NCBI GenBank assembly: GCA_964509335.1
Contig: CAZDXB010000004.1
Span: forward strand, 1 to 64,000
Length of the DNA: 64,000 bases
Origin: CAZDXB01 sp964509335
GTDB lineage: Bacteria > Bacteroidota > Ignavibacteria > Kapaibacteriales > UBA2268
Reading direction: 5' to 3'
Both the position numbers and the translations under genes were made by a program. This document shows, one piece after another, positions 44,866 to 54,400 of the stretch; the stretch's first letter is position 1, and each line of letters begins with the position of its first letter. The notes under the pieces are model-generated. The model ran no database searches. It had not been told where the DNA came from and saw nothing but the letters and a program-made list of their open reading frames with translations.

Positions 44866-45321
44866 TTATTGCCACCCTTCTTTACCCGGTTTACACAATT
44901 CGTTTAGTCCGGTCGAAGCCGGTTCGGTATGCAGTTCATGAGCGGCTAAATCGTCTGGACCCGCGTCAAAACCGCCGTCTGGAACAGCCGAACCTTCCGC
45001 CGTTGTGCGGATGGGGAACTTAAATCGTTTTAGCTGTCCGCCGCGGAACTTAATAGTCCACATAATAGAATCAGAGCTTCTCATCGGGGTCGCTTGACCG
45101 CCTAAAGGCATAAAGTCGGCGTAACCGCGCACTTCGATTGCCTGCGTCGGGCAAATCTTAACGCAGTTGTAACATTCCCAGCACATTTCCGGCTCTCTGT
45201 TGTAAGCTTTCTCGGTTTCTTTTTCGAGAAGCATTAAATCGTTGGGGCAAATATATTGACAAGCTGTCTTATCGAGAGCCTTGCACCCGTCGCATTTTTC
45301 TACGATTACAAAACTTGGCAT
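44866..45321 (-). CDS. aprB: Adenylylsulfate (APS) reductase, beta subunit
   Basis: A 151-residue AprB with two 4Fe-4S clusters: CDGCKALDKTACQYICP (C10, C13, C21, C25) and CWECYNCVKICP (C47, C50, C53, C57). The beta-sheet region and the long C-terminal arm that wraps around AprA (from about GPDDLAAHELHTEPA to the end) are present. The spacing of the first motif, with its inserted loop, is specific to AprB. It feeds electrons to AprA. AGGAG precedes the ATG. It lies 47 bp after sat. Confidence 0.97.
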   Translation of the reverse strand: MPSFVIVEKCDGCKALDKTACQYICPNDLMLLEKETEKAYNREPEMCWECYNCVKICPTQAIEVRGYADFMPLGGQATPMRSSDSIMWTIKFRGGQLKRFKFPIRTTAEGSAVPDGGFDAGPDDLAAHELHTEPASTGLNELCKPGKEGWQ

Positions 45322-45368
45322 CTTGTATCTCCTAAAATTGTTAAAAAAAAGATTATTTAAACGAAAAA

Positions 45369-46616
45369 CTATTTCTTCTTCATATCGCCGCCGGTTGCGG
45401 CTTTGTGCACTTTTACCTCAACTCTGTCTTTGTCGGATAATCCGGCGTAATACTCTCTCAAAATTGCGAGAACTTCGGGTCTGCTGAATTCGTCCGGAAC
45501 CTCTTTTCCTTCGGAAAGACTCTTTCTTAGCATTGTGCCGCTAAGCAATAATCTATCTTCCTTGGAGTGAGGACAAGTTTTCATAGAAGCCATTCCGTCG
45601 CATTTGTAGCAATAGAACGTCCAATCGATTTTCAACGGCTCGCATTTTAACGCGCCTTCTTCAAGCTCGTCAAAGATGTCCTGAGCGTCGAACGGTCCGT
45701 AATAATTGCCTACTCCGGCGTGGTCGCGCCCGATAATCATATGGGTGCAGCCAAAGTTCTGACGGAAAGTAGCGTGCAATAGCGCTTCTCTCGGTCCGGC
45801 GTATCTCATATCGAGCGGATAGCCGCCCGTGAGAACCGTGTCTTTTACGAAATAATTGTCAACTAAAGTGTTTATGCACTTAACTCTGACTTCGGCGGGT
45901 ATGTCGCCGGGCTTCAACTTTCCAACCAACTGATGGATGTAAAGTCCGTCGGAAACTTCAATAGCTATTTTAGCTAAATACTCGTGGCTTCTGTGCATCG
46001 GATTGCGAAGCTGGAGCGCCGCTATTTTCTTCCATCCTTTATCGGCGAATTTCGCTCTGGCTTCTCTCGGACGTTGATAAATCTCTTTGAACTCGGTGGG
46101 GTAGGGTCCTTCGGATAATACTTTAACCGGTCCCGCTAAGTTAACGTCCTTTTGGTCCATAACCATTTTAACGCCGGGATGCTCCATCTCGGTCGTCTTG
46201 TAAACGTGATTGCATTCGAACTCTTTGTCGATTTCGTATTTCTCCTCTACCTTCATTGTCGCCATAATCTCGTCGTATTCCTCCGAGTATAAAGCGATTT
46301 CGTCGCCGATATTAATAGCGTCCGCTTCGCTTTTTTCGGCGGACAAGGTAATAGGAATTGGCCAAAACAGCCCGTCTTTACTGGGCATTTTCATCTCTGC
46401 GCAAACGCCTTTCCAGTCGTCGCGTCCCATAAAGCCCTTCAAAGGAGTAAAGCCGCCGATTCCCATCATTATCAAATCGCCGGTTTCGCGACTTGACAAG
46501 GGAATTCGTTTTAGACCTTTGGCTTTTTTCTTTTCCTCCTCTAACTCGGCGCCGGTCAATAGAAGCTCGACGAGCTCTGGACTGCCGTGAGGACTGATTA
46601 GATTTGATTCTGCCAT
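45369..46616 (-). CDS. sat: Sulfate adenylyltransferase (ATP sulfurylase), dissimilatory type
   Basis: A 415-residue homo-oligomeric ATP sulfurylase. The ATP site is QLRNPMHRSHEYL (the QxRNPxHxxH motif), with a second motif MIIGRDHAGVGNYYGPFDAQ and the late FYCYKCDGMASMKTCPH Cys site (zinc) found in dissimilatory Sat of sulfate reducers and sulfur oxidisers. The end has LLLSGTMLRKSLSEGKEVP. It activates sulfate with ATP to APS in reducers. It is the first gene of the sat-aprB-aprA unit. GGGAG precedes the ATG. The start at 46616 fits the family N-terminus (SPHGSPELVELLL). Confidence 0.97.
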   Translation of the reverse strand: MAESNLISPHGSPELVELLLTGAELEEEKKKAKGLKRIPLSSRETGDLIMMGIGGFTPLKGFMGRDDWKGVCAEMKMPSKDGLFWPIPITLSAEKSEADAINIGDEIALYSEEYDEIMATMKVEEKYEIDKEFECNHVYKTTEMEHPGVKMVMDQKDVNLAGPVKVLSEGPYPTEFKEIYQRPREARAKFADKGWKKIAALQLRNPMHRSHEYLAKIAIEVSDGLYIHQLVGKLKPGDIPAEVRVKCINTLVDNYFVKDTVLTGGYPLDMRYAGPREALLHATFRQNFGCTHMIIGRDHAGVGNYYGPFDAQDIFDELEEGALKCEPLKIDWTFYCYKCDGMASMKTCPHSKEDRLLLSGTMLRKSLSEGKEVPDEFSRPEVLAILREYYAGLSDKDRVEVKVHKAATGGDMKKK

Positions 46617-47077
46617 TTGTTCTCCCGATTTTTAAATTTAACAATATAGATATCTAAGAACATTATCCTTAGCTTTTTAATGGATACGATAATATCGAAA
46701 TAAACGCCTAAAATCAATAGGTTTTATTTAATTGTATTCAATATGTTGCAACAATATGTGTCCAGAGTGTTGGCGTCGTAAATCTAGCTTATTTCTATGG
46801 TTGGGATTGATATTAGGACAATAGGGGTTAAAGCCAATTTATAACTCGGCTACCAAAAATTCGGTATTTATAAACAACCCAAGCAAAACAAAGTATTTTT
46901 CTCAATCTTGACGCAATTCATTAAAAAAACACATAAATTTACAGAAAATATTTTCTAACGGAAAATATCAAGAAATTCGCTGGCAGAATACGTTTTTTTG
47001 GCGAGCGTTGACTCGCCGATTTTTCGGCTATTGAAAAATTGTTGATAATTCTTGCGGCAACAAACAAAAGTTCCAAT
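46617..47077. other. Upstream region of sat, no gene
   Basis: A 461-bp AT-rich gap that should hold the promoter of sat-aprBA. Features seen: the palindrome at 46943-46956; a TGTTGCAACA palindrome near 46744-46753; and a GGCGAG...CTCGCC hairpin near 47000-47017 followed by GATTTTTC, possibly a terminator for plus-strand reading. No ORF looks real. Confidence 0.55.
46943..46956. promoter_or_regulatory. Candidate operator upstream of sat
   Basis: AGAAAATATTTTCT is a perfect 14-bp palindrome about 330 bp upstream of sat, followed by a half-site-like GGAAAATATC. The AT-rich background makes chance possible. Confidence 0.25.
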
Positions 47078-48226
47078 TTATATTAAGCTGCATTTGTCGA
47101 GTTTCATCTCGCAGCGGAAATAAAACACCGGCAGCTGCAAACCGCGAGCGGCTATTTCTACTACGAAGCTTTTAAGAAGCGGACTGTCTTCGCTCAAATT
47201 CAAACCGTTCGGCATATTTCCGCAAGAAAACGACTTAAACGAAGTGGAAGAAGGAATTTGCACATAATACGCCAACCGACTAAAGCCCGCGTCCAAACGA
47301 TTTAACATCCATCTGGAAATCCAGCCGTTTACAATTGGGTCGGGGTCGTCCTTAAGCATATGAAACTTTTCGAAGCGAGCTTGGAAAGCTCTCAGCAAAC
47401 CGTCGATTCTAGTTCTAGGCCTTAGCTCCATACGCTCGTTTAGTCTTCTTATGAAATGTTCAGGCGACTTAGCCAAAACGTCTTTTAATCTTTTTTCTTT
47501 AATCGAGCGCAAATAGTCGTTTAAATTATTGTTTTTTAACGAGTCGTAAGCGTTTACGGCGTCTCTTATTAATTTGTTGTTCAAAGGCAGCCTGGCGAGA
47601 CAGCAAAGCAACTCGTTATCTCTATAGGAACGATGATAAGTAATTCGTTTGGAAGCGAAAGGAAAAACCGTTTCTACTGCGTCTTCTATGAATTTCGAGC
47701 CGTTAGACAAAAATGTCGGACAAACTACGCCGCGGCAATTCAATCTGTCGAGCAATCTAAGCCATACTTGCATCGACTCTTTGCTTCCTATCTCGTAGCC
47801 TAAAACCACCGAAGACAAGCCGTCAACGGCGACCGCTAAATACATTTTATTGCTTTTAGCGCCTTTGCAAGCGCAGGAAAATTCCCTGCCGGCTAAATAT
47901 ATAAGTCGCGGTTCGTGCTTTTCGACGCAGGCGTCTATGTAATCCTCCCATCGCGGACAGCCGTTTAAAAATTCGCGTATCTTTTGATTTATCCTCAAGG
48001 GGGAACTTCTATATATACTCACCAAATCTCGGTAAGTTCTGCCGCTCAAATAAGCCTCGACAATATCGGACATATCCGGTCTGACCGATTCGGCTTTTTC
48101 GAGAACCCAAGTCTTTCCGCAAACCCGGCATCTGTATCGAGAATTTCCGTTGGCTGTTTTACCGTGTTTGATAACGCGTTTGCTACGGCAGTAAATGCAG
48201 GAAGGATTTTGTGTTGTAGTCGTCAT
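47078..48226 (-). CDS. Transposase-like protein with IS1-type zinc ribbon, catalytic acids apparently lost
   Basis: About 382 residues from the ATG at 48226 (MTTTTQNPSC); an upstream in-frame start at 48268 adds a non-conserved leader. An IS1/IS1595-like zinc ribbon comes first (C10, C13, C33, C36; NGNSRYRCRVCGKTW), then a helix-turn-helix (DIVEAYLSGRTYRDLVSIY), then an IS256/MULE-like RNase-H fold. Where active transposases have LDG, this one has LIYLAGREF (A112), and where they have SDG it has FLSNGSKFIEDAV (N175). The third acid is not evident (RWMLNRLDAGF). No terminal inverted repeats were found around it. It may be a domesticated DNA-binding protein or a dead copy. It lies between sat and the two-component pair. 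Confidence 0.75.
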   Translation of the reverse strand: MTTTTQNPSCIYCRSKRVIKHGKTANGNSRYRCRVCGKTWVLEKAESVRPDMSDIVEAYLSGRTYRDLVSIYRSSPLRINQKIREFLNGCPRWEDYIDACVEKHEPRLIYLAGREFSCACKGAKSNKMYLAVAVDGLSSVVLGYEIGSKESMQVWLRLLDRLNCRGVVCPTFLSNGSKFIEDAVETVFPFASKRITYHRSYRDNELLCCLARLPLNNKLIRDAVNAYDSLKNNNLNDYLRSIKEKRLKDVLAKSPEHFIRRLNERMELRPRTRIDGLLRAFQARFEKFHMLKDDPDPIVNGWISRWMLNRLDAGFSRLAYYVQIPSSTSFKSFSCGNMPNGLNLSEDSPLLKSFVVEIAARGLQLPVFYFRCEMKLDKCSLI

Positions 48227-48405
48227 TTTAAACTCTTTGTTTTTTAAAACTATAAAGCTAACAAACAAAAACGTTGTTTTGTATACCTAATGTTGCTTAC
48301 AAAACTTACGATTTTTTAAATAAAAAACAAACAAAGCGACTACTTTTTTTCATTAATTATTATTAATTATATAACGCCTTGCTGATTGGTCGCTCTATAG
48401 GGCGC

Positions 48406-49191
48406 TTAAAGTCCCAATAATTTTCTCTCTTCTTCGAATTTAGTTGGCGAGAGCTTCAACAGCCAACCTTGACCGTAAGGGTCCTCGAGAGCTTTGTTAG
48501 GATTGTCGATAACTTCTTTGTTAACGTCGGTAACTATTCCGGAAACAGGGCAAAGCAAAGAATCGGATTTTAAATCGGCTGAGAACGCCTGAAAATAAAC
48601 GCTCCCTTGACGAAGTTCGTCGCCGACTTCGGGGAGGTAAACGCTTTGTAGTTTACCTAATGAATAAAGGAAGGGACGTTCGACGCCAATTCTAACTTCT
48701 CCGTCTTCTTCTATCATCAACCAAGAATGCTCGCCAATTCCTTTTAGCGACGAGGGCATTTTTTCGGCGCCAACGGCGGCTGGGTTTTCGCTAGCGGCGG
48801 CTTTTTCCCGCGAGGTTTTAGCTAAATCGGCGGCTCTCTTTACGATTTTCATCAACTCCTTTCTCGTAAAGGGCTTAGCTAAATAATCGAAGGCTCCTAA
48901 TTCTTGCGCTTGAAGCGCCGTGTTTATTGTAGCGTAACCCGTTATCATCACGGCGATTATTTCTTCATTCTTTTCTTTAACGATTTTTAAAAATCCTAAT
49001 CCGTCGATTTCCGGCATCATCAAATCGGTCAAAGCTATATCTATCCGATTTTCGTCAATAATGCTTAACGCTTGTTTAACCGATAGAGCGGTAAAAACGT
49101 TATAAACGCCTTCTTTCTTTAGATGCCGTTCTACGCTATCTAAAACTATTTGTTCGTCGTCCACAATTAACACGTTTATTTTCTCTTCCAT
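48406..49191 (-). CDS. Response regulator with C-terminal glycine-cleavage-H-like domain
   Basis: A 261-residue protein. Residues 1-120 are a receiver: acidic pocket D11-D12, phospho-acceptor D56 (ALTDLMMPE), T84 and K106 (YLAKPF). A linker leads to residues ~151-255, which match GcvH: GEHSWLMIEEDGEVRIGV, the VYLPEVGDEL strand, CPVSGIVTDVN and EDPYGQGWLLKLSP. In GcvH the lipoyl-lysine lies 11 residues before the Gly of the PVSG motif; here that position is L207 and the lysine (K208) is one residue off. The domain may therefore not be lipoylated, or only if the loop differs. There is no DNA-binding domain. The gene is 14 bp downstream of the kinase gene and forms an operon with it. Confidence 0.85.
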   Translation of the reverse strand: MEEKINVLIVDDEQIVLDSVERHLKKEGVYNVFTALSVKQALSIIDENRIDIALTDLMMPEIDGLGFLKIVKEKNEEIIAVMITGYATINTALQAQELGAFDYLAKPFTRKELMKIVKRAADLAKTSREKAAASENPAAVGAEKMPSSLKGIGEHSWLMIEEDGEVRIGVERPFLYSLGKLQSVYLPEVGDELRQGSVYFQAFSADLKSDSLLCPVSGIVTDVNKEVIDNPNKALEDPYGQGWLLKLSPTKFEEERKLLGL

Positions 49192-49205
49192 AACAACCTC
49201 GATAG

Positions 49206-51011
49206 TTAACTATTACAAGTAGGCAAAACAACTTTGAAAGCCGCGCCGCCGTCTTTCGAAGCGCTCAATTCTATAGTTCCTCTATGTCTTTCGACGATTC
49301 CCCAGCTAACAGCCAGCCCTAAACCGTTAGTCCCTTTAGTCGAAAAGAACGGCTCGAATATTTTTTCGGCTACATTCTCGGGGATACCGGGACCGGTATC
49401 GGAGACCGAAAACACGCATTTGTCTTTGTTTTTCTCGTATTCCGCGCTCAAATGGATTCCGCCTCTTAGATTCATCGCTTCGGCGGCGTTTATCATCAAA
49501 TTCAACAGAACTTGCTGCAACTGCTTTGGGTCGCACTGAATAGAAGGCAAACTTGAATCTAAACTAGAACTAATTTGAATATCTTTGAACTGCGGCAATT
49601 TGTTAATTAAGTCAAGCGCGTTTTTCACAATCTCTTCAGGCTCGGTTATTTGAAATTTTGGGGTGTCCTGCCTTGAAAAATCCAACAGATTCTTTACGAT
49701 ATCTCTGCATCGCAAGGTCTCGCGAATTATTATTTCCATATCTCCTTTAAACTCGGCGGGCAATTCCTCGGATAAATCTTCGGCGAAAGCCAAAACCCCC
49801 GTCAGCGGATTGTTAATTTCGTGAGCGACGCCGGCGGCTAACTTTCCTAAAGCCGCCAACTTCTCGCTTTGAACTAATTGGTCTTGCAACCGCGTCTCTT
49901 TCGTTACGTCTCGAGCTATTGTGCAAACGCCGATTATCTCGCCCTTGTAATCGGTCAAGGGGAATCGCACCGTTTGCATATTATGGCCAACTCCGTTGAT
50001 GGGGATTAACTCTTCATATATATAATGCCTTTTGTTTTCTATTACTTCCCTGTCGTGTTTCTTTATCGTTTCCGCCATTCTTTTGGGTAGCAAATCCTCC
50101 GGCTTTTTGCCGACAAATTCTTCCGTCTTATGACCGAAGCTTTCCGCTATAGCTGGGTTCACAATCACGTAACTTCCGCTTAAATCCTTTATAGATATCC
50201 AATCTTTGGCGGAATTAATAAAACTTCTGAACTTCAATTCCGACGTCTCGATTTCTCTGCGCAGCATAACGCGCTCGGTTATTTTATGCCATACTCCAAG
50301 CACGTGGTCTATTTCGCCCTTTTTGTTTCTTATCGGCGTTCTCGTTATCTCCCAGTGCGTTTCGTTCGGCGGAGGCGTTTTTCTTACTATTGTTTGCGGC
50401 TCGCCTGTTTTGTATATCTTGTTGCAGGATTCGCTAAAATCGGCTATATCGCAGTCGAGTTCGGTGTCTTTCAAAGCTTCGTAGCAGGTTTTGCCGATAG
50501 CGTCTTTCTCTTTCAAGCCGCAGAACTCGTAAAATTTTGCGTTTGCGCGACTAATCCTTTTTTCTTTATCCAAAACAATCATAATATCGGCGGCGCTGTC
50601 AAATATCTGCTGAAGGAAGGCGCGTTCTTCTTCGATTTCTCGCTCCAACTCTTCCAATTCGCCGAGATGCCAAGTCTGGTCAACTCTGAAGTTAATCAAA
50701 TCCCAAAAAATCTGCGTGAAGGCGTGGTCGATGATTTTTACTCCGGGTCTTATTGTTTTATAAAGCTCTTCCACTATCTCATCCCTTCCGGTCATCTCGA
50801 TAACTAAGTCCAGTTTTGGCATTCCCAACGCCTCTTTAACGTCGGTAAAAGTAGCCAAGCCGATTTCTTTGGCGTAAACCATTCCCGGCGCCTCCTCGTC
50901 GATATCGGCGACGCCGATTATTTCAAGGTCCACGTCTTTCATAGCGGGTTCTTTCAACAAGCCAATTAAAGACCTGCATCCCTTGCCGCCGCCTATTATT
51001 ACTGTTTTCAT
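49206..51011 (-). CDS. Sensor histidine kinase with N-terminal Rossmann-like domain and PAS domains
   Basis: A 601-residue soluble kinase. Residues 1-110 look like an NAD-binding Rossmann domain (MKTVIIGGGKGCRSLIGLL, then IIGVADIDEEAPGMVYA and LDLVIEMTGRDEIVEEL), similar to homoserine dehydrogenase or CoA-binding types. A coiled-coil linker leads to a PAS domain with a C-x10-C pattern (KTCYEALKDTELDC) and a second PAS (about 260-375). The catalytic core is intact: H box LAAGVAHEINNPL, N box LNLMINAAEAM, G1 box DTGPGIP and the late TNGLGLAVSWGIV. No transmembrane segment is present, so it senses a cytoplasmic signal, possibly NAD(H) or redox state. It is the first gene of the pair with the GcvH-like response regulator. 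Confidence 0.88.
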   Translation of the reverse strand: MKTVIIGGGKGCRSLIGLLKEPAMKDVDLEIIGVADIDEEAPGMVYAKEIGLATFTDVKEALGMPKLDLVIEMTGRDEIVEELYKTIRPGVKIIDHAFTQIFWDLINFRVDQTWHLGELEELEREIEEERAFLQQIFDSAADIMIVLDKEKRISRANAKFYEFCGLKEKDAIGKTCYEALKDTELDCDIADFSESCNKIYKTGEPQTIVRKTPPPNETHWEITRTPIRNKKGEIDHVLGVWHKITERVMLRREIETSELKFRSFINSAKDWISIKDLSGSYVIVNPAIAESFGHKTEEFVGKKPEDLLPKRMAETIKKHDREVIENKRHYIYEELIPINGVGHNMQTVRFPLTDYKGEIIGVCTIARDVTKETRLQDQLVQSEKLAALGKLAAGVAHEINNPLTGVLAFAEDLSEELPAEFKGDMEIIIRETLRCRDIVKNLLDFSRQDTPKFQITEPEEIVKNALDLINKLPQFKDIQISSSLDSSLPSIQCDPKQLQQVLLNLMINAAEAMNLRGGIHLSAEYEKNKDKCVFSVSDTGPGIPENVAEKIFEPFFSTKGTNGLGLAVSWGIVERHRGTIELSASKDGGAAFKVVLPTCNS

Positions 51012-51404
51012 ATTTACTCCAACGCTATCGTTTTTTGGTCGGATTGCTATTTACTTCTTTTAATATTAAAAAGATATAATTAAAATGCAATACTTAAATG
51101 AAAATTTATCAATAAATTTTGCAAGAATTAAAAATAATTCACTTTTTTTTGAGACGTTTTTGCTTCTTATGTGTTAGTTAATATAATAGGGCGTCAAAAT
51201 TCTGAGAAGTTTTTGGCGGTAAAATATAAATTGAACTTTAAAACTAAAGCGTAAATTATGCGCCGCGTTTTCGGAACTAGCTTTTTTGGTTTACTGCGGG
51301 ATAAAAAATTTGAATTAGCGAGTTGTTTTAGCTTTTTTAATAATAAATCATTATTTTCTTAACAAAATTAGTTTAATCTTAATAAAAAAGAAAACAATAT
51401 AGAA
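51012..51404. other. Divergent promoter region between the kinase gene and the secreted-protein gene
   Basis: 393 AT-rich bases with no credible ORF or RNA gene. It must hold promoters in both directions. I see no clear operator. A run of AAAAAGAAAACAATATAGAAATG precedes the plus-strand start only as weak ribosome binding context. Confidence 0.5.
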
Positions 51405-54400
51405 ATGAAACCGGCAACCGTCTTTGCTTCGCTTTTTTTCGTAATGATTAGCTTTGCCTATTCAATCGAGCCCCTCGCGTTTTCAAAGGGCTTCGTAGAA
51501 AACAAAGGGCAAGGCGTAAACCAAGTCGGAGCTGTAAGCAAAGACGTTAAATACATTTGCGACAACGGAGCTTCGAAACTTCTTTTAAAAAACGACTCTT
51601 TTAGTTTAGAGTTGTATAAATCCGACAACAAATCCTCCGAAGCGCGCGACTCTAAAGAAACTCTTTTAGCCTTTAGAATAGACGTTCGTTTCGAAAACGC
51701 CAACGCCAATATCAAGACAGTCGCCGAAGGCAAACAAAACAAGCGTTTTAATTATTACAAAGCTGGGGAATCGGTTGAAAACGTTTGCTCTTTTAAAAAA
51801 ATCGTCTATAAAAACGTTTACGACGGCGTGGACGTAGAATTTTGCGCGCCCAAAACCCCGGGAGACAACGTAAAATACAACTTTATCGTCAAACCGGGCG
51901 GCGACTACCGCGATATTAAAATGAGATATGAAGGAGCTAAGATAATACGCTTATCTAAAGATTCCCTATTAATAAAAACGCCTCTATCGGAAATAATAGA
52001 ATCGACCCCTAAGGCTTTCATAAAAGAAACAGGGAAGGAAGTTCCAATTGAATACGCCGCTCACGGCAACAAAGTCGGATTTAAGATAAAAAACCAAATC
52101 GCGCTAGACGCGCACGCGAAAAATCGGCAAAAAACGTTGATAATCGACCCTGAAATAGATTTTGGAACTTACTTTGGCGGGAGCGGCGAAGACTTTGGGC
52201 TAGAGACTTGCGTAGATTCGTCGGGCAATATAATAATTGTCGGCTATACGACTTCGACGCAAAACATAGCGACTCAAGGAGCTCATCAAACGACTTTGAA
52301 AGGCGATCGCGACGCTTTCATTGCAAAATTCGACAAGGACGGCGAGCTATTATGGGCGACTTACTTCGGCGGGAACGATTACGAAAACGGGCATAGCGTT
52401 AGCGTTGACAAAGACGGCTATATAGTTTTAACCGGATGGACAAAAAGCAAGTTTGAATTAGCTACGCAGGGAGCGTATCAATATTTTTTCGGCGGCGGGG
52501 AATTCGACTCTTACATAGCTCGCTTCACTCCTTCCGGAAATCTGCTATGGGCGACTTACTACGGCGGGCCTTCAAACGATTACATTAACGACGTCGCTAT
52601 CGACGGTTACGGAGATATCGTTTTTGTGGGAAGAACGTCTAGCAAATACAGTTTAGCTTCGAACGATGCTTATCAAGAATCGTTGAACGGAGACAACGAC
52701 GCGTTTATCGGCAAATTTTCACCAGAGGGATTGCGCGAATGGGGAACATATTTCGGCGGGAAAAGCTTCGACGCGGGAATAGAAATTTGCGCCGATATAT
52801 TTAATAATATTACGATTGCTGGGTTCACAAAAAGCAAAGACGTTATCTCTTCGGACAACGCGCATCAAGACACAATAGCCGGCGACTGGGACGGATTTTT
52901 AGCAAAATTCGATTCGAAAGGATATAGAATATGGGCGACTTACTACGGAGGAGCAAAAGAGGACGACGGCTGGGGAGTAACTTTTGACGGCGACGGCTCG
53001 ATTTACTTAATCGGAAAAACCAAGAGCGAAGAAGGCATATCCACGCCGGGAGCTTTTAAGGAAAACATAGCGGACACCTTGGAATTCGACTCCTACATAG
53101 CGAAATTCAACAAAAACGGCGAACGTCTATGGGCTAGTTATTACGGAGGCGACGACGAGGAAAAAGGCGGCGTAGCCGACATAGATTTTTTAGGTAATTT
53201 ATATCTTGCCGGTGATTCGTATAGCGAAACCGGCATAGCGACTAACGACGGATGGCAAACCGAGAATATGGGCGGATACGACGCTTACATAGCAAAATTC
53301 TCCGCGGCGGGAGATAGATTGTGGGCGTCTTACTACGGCGGATATAACGACGACCATGCTCATTGCGTCAACGCCGGATTTAATTCCGATTTCGTGTTTA
53401 CGGGATATTCGTCCAGTTCCTTTAACGTCGCCACTATGGGGTCTTATCAAGAAGCGATTGGAGGACAAAACGACGCTTTTATAGTGAAATTCAACCAAGA
53501 AACCGGCGACGACACTATTACGGTTGACCTTACTGGTTCGTGGTGCGCCGATTCTTACGTTCAAATCCCTTACGAAGCTGTTGGAGATTTTGATTCCGGC
53601 AATAAATTTACCGCCCAGCTATCTAACGCGCAGGGATTTTTCACGCAATATTATAATCTCGGTTCGGTAAACGCGACGGAATCAGGAACGATTACCGCTC
53701 ATATTCCTAAGGAAGTAAAAACCGGCGATAAATACAGAATAAGAGTGGTTTCTTCCAGTCCCGAAGTATTAGGCGAAGACAATCAAGCGAATTTGACACT
53801 ATATTCCTCACCAACGCCTGAAATAAGCGGAGTTAGCGGAGAAATAAACGTATGCGAACAGAGCGAGGATTATTATGCGGCAAATCCTTTGGAAGAAACA
53901 ACGGCAAACTTTTGGGAAGTAAGCGGCGGAGAGATTTTGTCGGACAGCTCGAACGACACGATAAGAGTCAAATGGGGAACGCCGGGGTTTGGCTCTATCG
54001 AATTGCTCCAGCGCACTCAAAACGGATGCTCTGACTCGATTTCTTTTCCGGTAATAATTCATTCCGACATATTAACCCAGCCTATCCAAGGCGAAAGCGA
54101 AGTATGCATAAACGAAACGTCCGAATACATCGCGACTATAGCCGATACAATCACTAACTTTTGGGAAGTAAACGGCGGAGAGATTTTGCCGGACAGCTCG
54201 AACGACACAATAAGAGTAAAGTGGACGCGAGAGGGAGAAGGAGAAGTGAAATTGACTCAAATCGTCCCCTTAAGCGGTTGCGCCGACTCGGCAAAAATGA
54301 AAATTACGGTCAACCCGTTGCCGACCCCTTATATCATCGGAGACACTATAGTCGAATCGCGTTCATCCGAATTATACAGAACCGGAGCGGAATCAAAATA

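Noticed and set aside
33894..46616. Sulfur-oxidation (reverse Dsr) cluster
   Set aside because: DsrD is present and dsrEFH is not seen; with Sat, AprBA and QmoC the set fits sulfate reduction better, although DsrL leaves reversibility open.
47000..47040. Hairpin GGCGAG...CTCGCC as terminator of the transposase-like gene
   Set aside because: On the minus strand the stem is followed by A residues, not T; only plus-strand reading gives a weak T-run, and no plus-strand gene ends there.
47078..48405. Complete insertion sequence
   Set aside because: No terminal inverted repeats or target duplication could be found around the transposase-like gene, and its catalytic acids seem lost.
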